Of a DNA stretch of 64,000 nucleotides, positions 21,998 through 33,368 are shown piece after piece. The position numbers were made by a program, and so were the translations under genes. How positions within the stretch are numbered: the stretch's first letter is position 1; each line of letters begins with the position of its first letter. Origin of the DNA: Bedellia somnulentella (Eukaryota; Arthropoda; Insecta; Lepidoptera; Bedelliidae); contig OY755178.1 in NCBI GenBank assembly GCA_963576735.1, positions 14,074,001-14,138,000 of the forward strand, read 5' to 3'. The notes under the pieces were generated by a model that saw nothing but the letters and a program-made list of their open reading frames with translations, was not told the DNA's origin and searched no databases.

Positions 21998-24900
21998 GTA
22001 TGTTATGTTGTTATTAAAAACTTTGCGATTACTGATTTAAGATTGAAGTTGTTGACCAATATGTATGCCTGGGACAAACCATTCGGTTAGGTAGAGCCAA
22101 ACTCAACCGTCGAATCCAGCTCGGATGGGTAGCGTTCGGGAAGCTGCGCCATATCTTCTGGTCTAAAATTCCACAGTGTCTCAAGATCAATGTGTTTAAC
22201 CAATGTGTGTTGCCAGTCATGACATATGGCACAGAGACGTGGCCTTTAACAATACACCTCATCAGAAGGCTCCAAGTCACTCAAAGAGCAATGGAGAGGG
22301 CTATGTTAGAAGTTTCACTAAGTGATCGAATCCAAAACGAGGAGATCCGTAGACGAACCGGGGTAACTGACATAGCCCGAAGAATTGTGAAAATAAAGTG
22401 ACAATGGGCTGGGCACATTGCACGCAGAACCGACGGCCGTTGGGGCTCGAAGGTTTTGGAGTGGCGGCCACGTACCGGACGACGCAGTGTGGGTAGGCCT
22501 CCCACAAGGTGGACCGACGATTTGGTGAAAATCGCGAGAAGCCTAACGGATAACAGCATTATTACCTAACGATGAGGGCAGCGCAGGACCGGCCGTTATG
22601 GAAATCTTTAGGAGAGGCCTATGTCTTGCAGTGGCGTCTAAGAATTTCATAGTAACTGGACTTGCGCTGCTCTTTAACCAGTTTTATCTTTATCTTACGC
22701 TGAGTCTTACGTTTAGCTTGTCGGAGTATTGCCCAAAATGCATCGTCCGGTACCGCTGCCCATTTTTCAGGATCTTTCTGACCCAAAAATCAGTAGTTTT
22801 GTGTGCGTTACGACGATGTTCATGCCTATTATTCTATTGATTTTACTTGTCATTCACGGGGGAGTGTATAATAATAAAGCATTGCAAACTAAAAATTCTT
22901 GAACCGAAACTCTGAAAATGACATATATTTCAAATATGTCATTTTTCAGAAATCATCTAAGTAACATGACATAACATAAACGTTCACGCCGAATATCACC
23001 GAAGGGGTTGGCAGAGGTACTAATACTTCTGAACATCACGTGACTCTGTCACCTGGTGTTCAGAGTACCCACGTTTTGCATGGACAGTGTACTCACGTGA
23101 TAGGGGGCAAGCCTATCGCCGTTTTGTACGAATACACTGTCACATGACTAAGTACAACTCAGCCATGTGGGTTTCCTCACGATGTTTTCCCTCACCGTTA
23201 ACAACCATGATAAATTAACCACACATATGTCTTTAGAAAAGACAAATTGGTGTAGGCCCGATCCAGGATTTGAACACTAGTCGTTTGCACGATAGCCGAG
23301 TGTTCTACCCACTGGGCTATCACGGTTGTAATCTAAGTCTGCATTATTTACTTGCTCTTCAGAAATAATCAATGATTTCCAGTGACAAAAAAAGTTACAT
23401 TGTACAGTGCTTTTGTATCTAATAAACATGGATATAGTTAAAAGTGAACTTAACCTTACCTTTGTAAATCAAATAAATTTACCAATATTAATAGTAAGCT
23501 GGTTAGTTTCGGCTTAGAAAAGCAATAACCTATTTCTTGCCGGAGACCTATCAATCATCCTTTTTCATAGATTTTTATCCATGCAACTTCCAAAACTGGC
23601 TGATTAATTTCTAATTCCTTAGCTCTGTCTACCCCTTCTAGGGATTTATAGCCGGGAGCATATATATGCTAAGGTCAAGTTTAGTCTACACAAAATGCAA
23701 AATGTACTATGTTTTTAGTTGGATAAGAAATCATACTGAATTGGCTGGTTTGGTGAATAACCTAAATTATTTTGTAATACATAAACCCGCATTTAAAATG
23801 ATATGTAATGTAGGTTTAGAAAAAGCACTAGCCCAATTCTTCCCGTGAATTTCGTCAGAGACGCATTAGGGGCTTTTATAGGAATTATTGGCAATGCGGT
23901 TGGAGCCCTTTCATCACTTTTATTTGTCATCTCAGTCAACTTCCAAAAGTCGTTAAAGAATTTAAATCTTTTTGTTCATGAAAACCTCATGTGGGGATTA
24001 TTACTAATAATTATACAATAAATAAAGGAAAGAAAATTTTTTTTTTTAAATCCCCGCCTGTGTCGAAAAATTTTTCTTTCCTTTATTTATTCGTTAAAGA
24101 ATTCCTAATTCTGAAGATCTGTAGCTATCCATTTTTGGATTTATTTACCCAGCAACACTTTAAAAGCCTCAAGCCGTAAAAAATGAGAACGTTAATTCAG
24201 ACCACCAATTCATAAGCGTTCAACCAATTCCAGGTCCGCGACGCATCATGCGGGTCATCATCAGAGTCAGACTGCGAAGCCGACGGCAACGACTCGTGGG
24301 GCGTAGCACGGTTACTCTACGCTGGGTTGGGCACGCTGGCACTCGGGCTTATAGTCTACTTCGTTGGTACCGGAGACAAGGTGACTATACGTACACACTT
24401 ATTATAGAAATATAGCATTGTTACTTATGTACTCCAATTGCAAGGCAAATGGTGACGATTTGTGGGGCGGGGCGCGGTTGCTTTGTGCTTGGTTTGGCAC
24501 GCTGGCACTCGGACTTATAGTCTACTTTGTGGGTACCGGAGACAAGGTGACTATACGTACACACTTATTGTATTAATTTAGCATTGTTACTTGTATACTC
24601 CAATTGCAAGGCAGATAGTGACGACTCCTGGGGCGTGGCGCGTTTGCTTTGTGCTTGGTATACTTCGTACACTCGGGCTTACAGTCTGCTTCGTTGGTAC
24701 CAGAGACAAGGTAACTTTATGAACACAATCATTGGAATAATTAAACGTTAATATAATTAGATTGTGTAATATATAAAACCTTACCTGTAAATATTGTTAA
24801 TCCGTTTTATTATTATTTATTTCCTTTTATGTTAGTCTCCTGCGGTTATATATCATTGTTTAGTTCCTTTTTATTATTTTTCTGCGATTTGTCGATAATA

Positions 24901-27396
24901 TTTTTATTTCTCTGGTTTATGTTATTGTTTTTATTTTGTTGTTGTTATGGCAACGACGGAGCTGAGAGTTGTCAAATTTTATTTTATCTTAAACTTTTCT
25001 TTAGTTTATCAATTTTCAATGTGTTTGTGTACGAAGGTAGGATAGTTTTAAAATATTATTATGTTAAATGATACAATTTTAATACACTTGTGTTGTCTAA
25101 AATGATAGCGCAGGCATTAATTTTATTTTTATTGTAAGGCTAGGACATTTTACTTATTCAAATTTATATGTTTTCATCTTTTTATGTTAACTGAAACTCT
25201 TTTTAAAAAAATCCTTCTTTTAAGTTTATTTGTCTATTAGGATTTTTTATTGATTGTCAAGATGTTTTTTTTTTGGGGAAGAGAACTAATGGAGGATTCG
25301 AGAAGGATTCTCAAAAATATTATTAATTAGGATTCAAGGAGAGATTCTAAAAAAAGATAACTAATTATCATTTTTACAAGATATTCTTTAAAGTATCACT
25401 TACTGAGACAAAGGAGGAGAGGACATAGTGATATACCCTCATCTACTGACAGATAATATTTCACCTGGACCTTGATGAAACTGAATTTTTGCACACCTCC
25501 GTTTAATACTGGATTAATCCTATTTTACCTACCGAGTGCAAGATCACCGCTGGCGGACCACTAGTAAATAATATTATTATTGTTATTTTATTATTAATTT
25601 TTATCTTCTTATATTGTGTATATTTAATTTTTAATAAACTGGTGTAATTTATTTCTTAGTTTTGTCCCTTATCTCTTTGCTCTCCGGGTTTCGTGTCTTA
25701 GGTCTTATTTCTATAAGGGGATTAAGACTTAAGACACGTAACGTTACAATTGCGAGGCCGAAACAAAGGTTCGTGGGGCCTGGCGTGGTTGCTTTGTGCT
25801 TGGTTTGGCACACTGGCACTCGGGCTTATAGTCTACTTCGTTGGTACCGGAGACAAGGTGCTTACATGTACACTCTTATTGTAATAATTTAGCATTGTCA
25901 CTTGTATACTCCAACTGCAAGGCAAATGGTGACGATTTGTGGGGCGTGGTGTGGTTTCGCTACGCTGGGTCGAGCCATCTGGCACTTGGGCTTATAGTCT
26001 TCTTTGCTGGTACCGGAGAGAAGGTGACTTGAATACGCTTATTGGAATAATTCATTAAACACCCTCCATTTTTGAAGTTGCGAGGTGAAACTGCGAGTGG
26101 AAGCTAAAACTCATAATATTAATGATATCTTTTCAGGGTTTCAAAACGCCAGCTCTACGGCTGGTGGGTCCTACGCTCATCGTGACTGGTCTAGCATGCT
26201 GCATCCTCCGAATTGTTTTTTGCATCGTCGCTGCTCGGCCTTGCTGTCATCGTCGAAACACTTACAAGGAGAACAGAAGGTAATTTTGTTGGATATTCCG
26301 TGCTTTTCGTCAGGGTGACATACGTAATTGTAAAATTTTAAGTTGTGAGGTATTTGGCTATGTAATGGCGTATAATTACCTAACAACTAAGAGTATAGTT
26401 TCTAGACAGAAGGAAAGATGACAAAATTATAAACGCACTTTTACAGTAAGTATATTTGTAAATTTCTTAAACTAGAATGAAAAGTGTAAATTGCAGAGTG
26501 AGTTCCAATGGTACGTTGGTGGCGTACAAGTAAGAGATCCGATCCCTTGTATCTTTTCTCAGACTAGAAAAAAATGATGTTAGTAGTGAACTGGTATGGT
26601 AATAGCACACCACTGTGAACCAACCGTTTGATACCGCGATCTAGTATATAAATGTGACGCTGCTAGTGTGCGAGTGTATCCGAGGCTAGAGGTCACTTAA
26701 GTACACCCTCCTTGTTGATAGAGGACATCGAAGCTAAGAGGTACCTATTACTAATTGCTGAGTTCAGTGTGAATAGTGAGACCGATTAATGCCTGTAGAT
26801 TAAACTCATACCTAAGTTATTGTGACATTTATAAAACAATAAAATATTCTGTTTATTTTGAAATAAATGGTTTTTATCTGTTTTATCTTCATCTTTTAAT
26901 CATTTATATTTAAACTTAGAATAAGTTATTCTTTGACACCGTGATGTAGGATAAGAGAGAGACGGTACTAGTTTGCGAGCAAGTCCGTAGGCTAGAGGTC
27001 GCTAGACTATACGAATTGTAAATATAAACAGACAAAAGATAACATGGATATATTTTTATTAACAGACTGTCAATCGGTGAGGGTGAAGAGGTGCCGCTGG
27101 CGAGTGGCCGCGAGGAGCGGAGTGGTACGCGGCTCGGCCCGGCGCAGTGCTCCCCGGCACGACGGTTGGACGCGTCCAGCTGCGACGTGTCCAGCCTGTC
27201 CAGCGGCGAGGAGGACGAGCGACTGCGCCGGTACCGCACCGCAGCACCCCCCTCACCCCCCCTACCGCCCCCGCCGCGACCCGCACCGCCCCCCTCCAAC
27301 TCCGCACCCCCCCTCCGACGCCCACCACCGAGAAACGTCTCATTCGCCGGACCCGACGGCGAACTCGTCCTGAGCCCCGCTCAACTACGATCCTAG
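21842..27396 (+). CDS. Unrecognised two-TM protein gene (four exons seen, 5' end missing)
   Basis: Coding exons 21842-21997, 24234-24380, 26137-26279 and 27066-27396 are joined in compatible phases 0, 0 and 2, giving about 258 residues to a TAG stop. The first part is Ala/Gly/Arg-rich. A Ser/Asp stretch (SCGSSSESDCEADG) precedes one hydrophobic segment (LLYAGLGTLALGLIVYFVG). A short loop (TGDKGFKTPALR) leads to a second (LVGPTLIVTGLACCILRIVF), then a Cys/Arg-rich juxtamembrane part, an acidic SSLSSGEEDE and a Pro-rich tail. The exons are GC-rich against AT-rich introns. The product is probably a small integral membrane protein. I do not recognise the family and assign no function. The exon with the first TM segment is repeated four more times in the following intron. 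An AATAAA lies two bases after the stop. Confidence 0.7.
22085..22640 (+). mobile_element. RTE-type LINE, 3' fragment in intron
   Basis: Translation gives the C-terminal part of an RTE-like polyprotein: KLNRRIQLGWVAFGKL, CVLPVMTYGTETWPLT, then RRRTGVTDIARRI, a stop at about 22399-22401, QWAGHIAR, GRPPTRWTDDLVK and PLWKSLGEAYVLQW. One internal stop and a break near 22565 make it dead. The RT palm and endonuclease are absent (5' truncation). Confidence 0.85.
22963..23330 (-). mobile_element. SINE-B full-length copy
   Basis: Antisense copy with a taaca-type tail, the ccgaaggggttgg hairpin, the conserved core (cacgtgatagggggc) and the tRNA-like head ending gggctatcacggttg. The B-box complement ggatttgaacac is at about 23269. 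The short repeat atctaagt occurs at 22955-22962 and 23331-23338, a probable target duplication. Confidence 0.85.
23501..23668 (+). mobile_element. SINE-A relic
   Basis: Internally deleted, diverged copy: tttcggcttagaaaagcaat, gcaacttccaaaactggctg, and tcttctagggatttatagcc near the end. Confidence 0.65.
23812..24150 (+). mobile_element. SINE-A relic split by a SINE-C
   Basis: The 5' part (ggtttagaaaaagcactagc, ggcaatgcggttggagccc, caacttccaaaagtcgttaa) resumes after 24091 with tcgttaaagaattcctaatt and gatctgtagctatcc. The interruption is a SINE-C (23963-24090). Confidence 0.65.
23963..24090. mobile_element. SINE-C nested, with 13-bp TSD and inverted halves
   Basis: The target duplication tcgttaaagaatt is perfect at 23950-23962 and 24091-24103. 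The left half is antisense tail (gttcatgaaaacctcatgtg) and the right half is sense head (aatccccgcctgtgtcga, tttctttcctttatttat). The element is thus internally inverted, as twin priming can produce. Confidence 0.75.
24234..24380 (+). CDS. Two-TM gene, TM1 exon (array copy 1)
   Basis: Acceptor ccaattccag, donor AAG|GTGACT, 49 codons, phase 0/0. It encodes the Ser/Asp-rich stretch and the first TM segment, ending YFVGTGDK. It is the only array copy with the 5' extension coding VRDASCGSSSESDCEADG. Confidence 0.75.
24445..24546 (+). CDS. TM1 exon copy 2, open and in phase (possible alternative exon)
   Basis: 102 nt (34 codons), phase 0/0. It follows an acceptor-like ccaattgcaag and precedes the donor AAG|GTGACT. 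It encodes ANGDDLWGGARLLCAWFG and a TM segment identical to copy 1 from TLALGLIVYFVGTGDK. No stop or frameshift is seen. Use in mRNA is unproven. Confidence 0.5.
24611..24710 (+). pseudogene. TM1 exon copy 3, frameshifted
   Basis: Same acceptor (ccaattgcaag), donor AAG|GTAACT. It is only 100 nt: a 2-bp net loss near 24655-24670 (tggtatacttcgtac) destroys the frame of the TM segment. Confidence 0.7.
25070..25660. other. Intronic AT-rich DNA with a Helitron-like end
   Basis: T-rich intron sequence. About 25420-25564 resembles the Helitron-type relic at the window start, ending ctggcggaccactag followed by T. This insert separates array copies 3 and 4. Confidence 0.4.
25757..25857 (+). pseudogene. 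TM1 exon copy 4, wrong length
   Basis: Matches the array from tcgtggggc onward and keeps AAG|GTGCTT at the 3' end. From the likely acceptor (tgcgag) it is 101 nt, so inclusion would shift the frame. The TM1-coding bases themselves are nearly identical to copy 1. Confidence 0.65.
25922..26023 (+). CDS. TM1 exon copy 5, open and in phase (possible alternative exon)
   Basis: 102 nt, phase 0/0, acceptor ccaactgcaag, donor AAG|GTGACT. It encodes ANGDDLWGVVWFRYAG followed by SSHLALGLIVFFAGTGEK, a divergent but still hydrophobic TM segment. It is closest to exon 26137 and could be swapped for copy 1. Expression is not shown. Confidence 0.5.
26137..26279 (+). CDS. Two-TM gene, TM2 exon
   Basis: Acceptor atcttttcag, donor AG|GTAATT, 143 nt, ending phase 2. 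It encodes GFKTPALRLVGP, the second hydrophobic segment TLIVTGLACCILRIVF, and the basic/Cys tail ARPCCHRRNTYKENR. Confidence 0.75.
26640..27008. repeat. Local duplication upstream of last exon
   Basis: 26645-26700 (gctgctagtgtgcgagtgta, ccgaggctagaggtcact) and 26958-27008 (cggtactagtttgcgagcaa, ccgtaggctagaggtcgct) are diverged direct copies in the same intron, lying about 310 bp apart. Confidence 0.55.
27066..27396 (+). CDS. Two-TM gene, last exon
   Basis: Acceptor tttattaacag. The first base completes the Arg codon from the previous exon, and the frame runs to TAG at 27394-27396. It encodes LSIGEGEEVPLASG, SSCDVSSLSSGEEDE and a Pro-rich stretch, then NVSFAGPDGELVLSPAQL. Four other long frames overlap this GC-rich exon; only this one joins in phase to 26279. 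Confidence 0.75.
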
Positions 27397-27429
27397 CAAT
27401 AAACTCATGTGATGCCGTGATGTGACTTT

Positions 27430-30340
27430 AAACGAACGAAGTTAAATAGTGAGTTAATAGCTACGATTATTTGCACGTTTGAATACAATTTTTGCAAACT
27501 AACGGTAAGTTATTTAAGTATTTTTGCTAGTCACGTTTAGGGGACATTGAAGTAAGAAACTGAATTAATTTTATCGCTCATTCACTTGATGAAAATTGTG
27601 ACCTCATAATATGAGTTTAAAACAAAAATGTTAAATAAACCAGATGATTTATCTGTTACACAATTACTTACAATGAAAAACAGTACAATCAAAGGTATAT
27701 TTTAAAATTAAAATAACATTGGAATAAGGATGAAATAGAAATGATACTTTTGAAACATCCTTAGACTAGAGCATACATTTTCTGTGGTAATTTCTTGACA
27801 AAATTGGATGTTGGTGGAATATTTGATATGACAAAGCGAATGATACCAGGTTGTACTGAACTATTATAAAATGTTACTACAAAATGTTAATAATAGTTAT
27901 GTTTATACTGCCTATTAGATTGCGAATTTACGTGTAAATTTATAAAAAAATCTCATAAATAGATTTATGTCGGACAATAATGATTGTTAACTGATGTATA
28001 ACATTTTAAACGTGTGTGCGTTGATTTTACTAACGAAATAATATTTATAACGATCAGTGAAATGTGATTTTGTTAAATTCAAATTAAATGAAAATCTTAT
28101 TAGGTTTAAACAAAGGAATTGAATAAAATATAGATAAATAAGTTATCTACAAAATATTTATTAGATCCGTTTTCAAATATATTTATGATAACAAAATCAC
28201 AATCCATTGCGTGGTAAAAACGCCAAGTTTGTAATAATCTTAGCATACGTGTCGATTGATGATACTGTTTAACAGTAAAATATTCGATGTAATGGATTTA
28301 AATAAGAGACATAGGTTATTACATACTATATGTGTTATGCGTGCATTGTATATGGCACAATATAGAAGATATTGTTTATAAATATATATTTTAGACATAT
28401 TTGCACCTTTGGTAGTGAATTCAAATGTATCTGCAGATTTTTAAACACATATTTACGAAATGAATACAATGTTGGCAAATAATTGTAAACTTTTCTTACT
28501 ATACGGTTTTATGTTAATAGCAAAAATAACAGGATGTTGTTACATACGACAAAAGTTTTTTGGCAAAATAACATACTGTATAGTATATTTATATTTACTG
28601 TATAGTATATTTATATATGTTATATTTATATAGTGTAACTCTACCGAGCGTTTTTTGGATTTACGACAATGTTAGATTTCCAAAACCATACAAATTGATA
28701 TTAAGTTATGTGCTAAATTATTATTAGTGATAAAGTTTACAATTATTTAAAAACGTGTGTGTTTTAATTGAAAAATACAATTTCCAAAAGTTATGTTTCT
28801 ATTATATTCTATTGTTAAGTCTTCTAATGAGTTTCTGTCAATTATGTCTGATTGGAGTGTTTGAGGGCTACGTATTTGGGTTTTTAAAACTAAGAATTTG
28901 TCAATTAATCATTCATTTTATTTAGCAACTGTAGCAAAATAAACAACCTGCGTTTTGCTTTACATTTTAATAGCAGAATTGGTTTGTTATATTACAGATA
29001 AATAACAACTTACGTCACTATTTTAATGGAATATTATTACTGAAATTGTATTTTCAAATATTTACAAATACTGAACACCAAACTTATAAATTTATTGCTA
29101 TAGATTCTAACTTTTAATAGGTCTTAAGACAAAGAGAGCTTCATATAGAAATACAGGCTTATTAAAGTGTTGTGTATAAAGTTAAAAAAACACCGTCATT
29201 CATAAATTCATAGGAAGTCCATCCCATAAAGTTATACTAGTAAGATAAATAAAGCACCAATTTAAAACTGTACTGTACTTTCGGATTCTTTATTTTGTAT
29301 TTTATTTTTGACGCCTGGAGAACTGGGTACAGGGTTCCTTTACTTTCAAATATTGTACTTCTAGGTGACACAACTTTTACAATTATAATTATAATAACAG
29401 TCTTTTTCTAATGACAACTATCGCGTAGAATTATTTCCTCTTTACTTGTATAACGTGTAAGTTGTTCTGTAAATTATTAGTCGAGAACTTATAAAGGTAT
29501 TCTTTATTATTTTGATTTAAGTCGAGATCATATGTTATTATTTTTTATTTAGTTAATATTTTCTTCATTAATTTTGCATTATTGCGTTTTCCTAAATTGA
29601 ATTGGACGGCCTAGTGTTCAGTAATTTTATTTTAATTCATAACATATCGGTCGAAAATTTTACTTTTTTTTATTGTGTCGTTTACTACATGCGATTATAC
29701 TTGTCAACAGACCATAAACCAAAAAATATATTGTTTGTTATATTTATGTTAAATATTCATTGTTTCTAATTAGCTTGCATTTAGCTTGTATCTGATATGG
29801 GAAACAAACACAATCGTTATTTTATCATAATTTATTAGAGCCTTTCACGAATGCAGCCAAAGCATTTTGTTTCGTAGCTTAAACAAATATTACAATTCCC
29901 CTAGTCAAATCCATATCTCTATGTTCTCTATGCTCATATAGCTATGTTCCTTTGTTTATACTGTCGTAATAAAAAATAAAATTTCCATTGCTCGGATAAG
30001 GCGGATTTAATGATCAAATCTCTTCAATAGGATAATTTAAGAGCAATAAAAGTGCTTCCATAAAGTTTAGTTAATCAACCTGCTTTGCCAGATCCGACAT
30101 ATCACGTTAGCATCTTTTAATTTTCCTGGAACCACGTTTTACGAACAAATAAAATAGGCTTAACATTCCTAAGGATGGTAGACACATCACTATTTTAATT
30201 CTGCTTGTCAACTTATTTCCCAGATTTGTGATTAGAAAAACATGAGAAAACCCTATAAATAAGGTATATCTAGAGGACTAATTTCAATTGTAAGACCACC
30301 ACTTCTAGTGCAGAGAGGCGTGGGTCCATTTCCTAAATTA
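27430..30340. other. No gene recognised
   Basis: AT-rich unique DNA downstream of the two-TM gene. It probably includes its 3' UTR (AATAAA near 27632). A short tandem of tatagtatatttatatt units lies at about 28570-28635. No open frame has family features. Confidence 0.5.
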
Positions 30341-30351
30341 TTTTATAATGC

Positions 30352-30605
30352 GTCATTTCTAAAGTCATATGTGTTAATTTATCAAGTTTGTTAACGGTGA
30401 TGGAAAACATTCTAAGAAAACGCACAAAACTGAGTTGCACTTTTTCGTACGATAGCGTATCGGTACAAAGTGGCGATAGGTCTGTCCCTATCACGTGAAT
30501 ACACTGTGTAAGGTGAATGTGTATACTGCTAACAACAAATGTCACGTGACAATCACATGTATAAGTACTTCTGACACCCTTATGAAGATGAACAGTGATT
30601 TGAGT
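30352..30605 (+). mobile_element. SINE-B relic
   Basis: Diverged sense copy: tcatatgtgttaatttatca, gttaacggtgatggaaaaca, gtggcgataggtctgtccct, atcacgtgaatacactgtg and a decayed tail. The head is missing. Confidence 0.65.
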
Positions 30606-30609
30606 TTAA

Positions 30610-32326
30610 GGATGTAAAAAATTCATAATTACTTATAAAAATTTTTGGGTAGCTAACTTTATCCAAAATTTCATTTATAAAAAAAGAGAAAAGTTACCGA
30701 CTATCTTTAGGACTGTTTATTCTGTTTTTTTAGACATAGAGTCCTGAAATATTATTCTTGTTTGGGAAAATGTAGTTTAAGTCATATTAATTTCTATTTA
30801 CTCTGAGTAATATTTCCTAAATTTTCTTTAATGTTTGCGAGTGATGGCTATGACCTAAGGTTTATAAATAGTGGTTGTAAAATAATATTATGCTTACATA
30901 ACTCCAAAGATCAAATGATTTTAATGCTATTAGACTAGACTTATTTGTTTAAAATGAATACGCTATTAAATAATCTTAAGTCCGTGAATAATATTTTTAC
31001 TATTTGAGGTCATCGGAATCTTGAACATAAATTAGCCGACTATGTTAATTTGAATAAATTTTAAACGCATTTACTACAAATACATGTATTTGTAATAAAA
31101 ACATGGTATACTTACTTATTGGGAATCAGTTTTAGTAAAATTTATTTACGAATCTCAAAGATCAACCATAAAGATATCTAAACGCTGATATTAATAAAAG
31201 GATGCTCTGTTTTCAATATGCAATTAAAATTTAAATCAATGAATTTATATTTTTAATATTTTAATGAAAACCCGTAAAAATAAGTATTAACCTATCCGCA
31301 AACAGAATAGCAAATAGTTAAATAAATGCTAAGTTTGCGTGAGGCATAAAGCTAGAATTTCATTATTATTAGTATATTATGCTAAATGATTTCTTTAATT
31401 CTACATTAAAACCGCTAGATACTATTTCTCATAACTATAGCTGGAAGATGTATGTATATTGTATAGAACGTGAATGCACTTGGAACGAAATTTTGAACAA
31501 TTATTTTATATTACCGACCCTGATCTACTCCTCACATTTTGTGTGGGAAAGCGAAACAGGACGACCTAATAAAGCTTTTAGGGCCTAAATCATGCGCAGC
31601 GCAACCCATATAAAGTCTTAAGCCACTTTTTATTATTAAGTTAGGTTAAAACATTACAGTTTTTAACTGAATAGAAGTTCAATTGTCTTCTAAACAAATC
31701 TATTGAAAAATTATATTACTGACCGCAATATATTTTGATTCTAGATAAAATATGTTGATGTTATTATCAAAACCATACAAAGCAAAATAAAATAACTGTA
31801 ACAAAGAGGAAGGTACTGAACTGTCAATGCATTTTATAAAACAGCCCCCAAATGGCACTCAAACAATATATTAATTTACTCAAAAGTCTCATGTTGTCTT
31901 ACTTTCTTATTAAAAAATATCGTATGAAGCACGTGAAAACTGGTACTTCAAATACTTGTACTGGTAGATTGATATTAGTTAAGTTAGTTAAGTTTTAACG
32001 AAATAAAAACGTTTCAAAATTGCCGCCCAGTGCCTTCCTCATTAGAACAAAAAAATGTTCCCACTTTCATTAAAAAAATAAAAGGTTTTAAGTGACTTCG
32101 TGCAAGTGTGATACGCATTTCATTTGTATATATTTTGAGACACGAATACACTGTGATTTGAATGTTGTTACACGAGTGTGCTAGTAGAAGGTTAATTGAA
32201 TTGTACTTGATTCTATGTGTATTTATTCTAGCTATTGCAACAACTTAATCACCACTTTATAACAGGATAAAAAGAGCATAAAAATTTCCCGGCGTAAGTT
32301 CAAAAGTTTTCTTTTACAAAAATCTA
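30610..32326. other. No gene recognised
   Basis: AT-rich unique DNA. A 69-codon frame at 31379-31588 has no recognisable domain or supporting context. Confidence 0.5.
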
Positions 32327-32575
32327 CATACATACATACATATACTCACGGCTATAAATCCCTAAAAGGGGTAGCCAGAGCTGAAAAAATAGAAATTCCA
32401 CAGCCACTTTTGGAAGTTGAGTGGGGAAAATATGGTAGAATAAAGGTTGTTGGTGATGGGTCTCCAACCGCATCGCCCAAAAATCCCTTAAAAAGCCCAA
32501 GTCCGTTAGTCGCCTCTTACGTACACCCACCGGAAGAAATGGGGTAGCGCTATTCTAAGCCGATACTACACAGCT
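32327..32575 (-). mobile_element. SINE-A copy with short TSD
   Basis: Complete antisense copy, from the catacata tail to the head complement actacacagc. aaaatcta occurs at both edges (about 32319-32326 and just after 32575). Confidence 0.85.
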
Positions 32576-32579
32576 AAAA

Positions 32580-33368
32580 TCTAAAGTCCCTAAATTTGTC
32601 TTCGACTAAAGTTTAGAATGCAAAAGGATATAAGTTTGTTTTTAAATACGTGTAAAAGTCATTACTGTTAACGTTATATTCAATAAGCATCACTTTCATT
32701 AATTAATTACTTAAATTTGAGAGCACCTTTCAATATCCATTAAGTGAGGCCAAGTAATACTATCTTTAATGTCTGTCTGTATAAAATAACTTAGGCCCTA
32801 GCACGCTCGTAAGTATATCGTATGAGTTAACGATTAGAATGATAAACCTTTAAAAGTGTGAAAGAAATTGCTGTTTTAAGCCACAAAATATGTTGTTAAA
32901 GTGATACTCATGTTACTAAATACAAAAATAGATATAAGAAGTATATGTGCATAGAACCAAGTACAGATTCCTAGGCATGATAATAAGACTATTTAAGTTA
33001 TTATGTAAGCTCAAGTTTAAATAGTTTTATATACAAAAGAGCAATGTTATTTTAATGATACAAATCCACATAACATATATTTAAGTTGTTTGAATGTTGT
33101 ATTGTTTGTTGAGATGATTTGATCATGCGAAACTGTTTTAATTATTTATAGGCATTGGTGCATATCATGTGTATAGTGCAGATTAATCGAATAAATTAGG
33201 ATGATACAATTAATCGTTTTTTATTTCCTACAAAAACAATGTCTTTTTTATACATGCCATTAAATTCATGAAGCCTTATTTTAGATATATATACATAGTA
33301 TATATGTCGCAGGAAAATCGTCAAACTCGTTAACTTATAAGTTTCCTAGTAAACTGTGTAGTAAACTT
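32580..33368. other. No gene recognised
   Basis: AT-rich unique sequence up to the LINE-alpha target site; nothing supported. Confidence 0.5.

Noticed and set aside
21881..22090. Open frame extending past 21997
   Set aside because: It runs through the GTATGT donor into the intron; the spliced join to 24234 is preferred.
27044..27425. Several overlapping long frames on both strands
   Set aside because: They are GC-rich shadows of the last exon of the two-TM gene; only the frame joining in phase to 26279 is credible.
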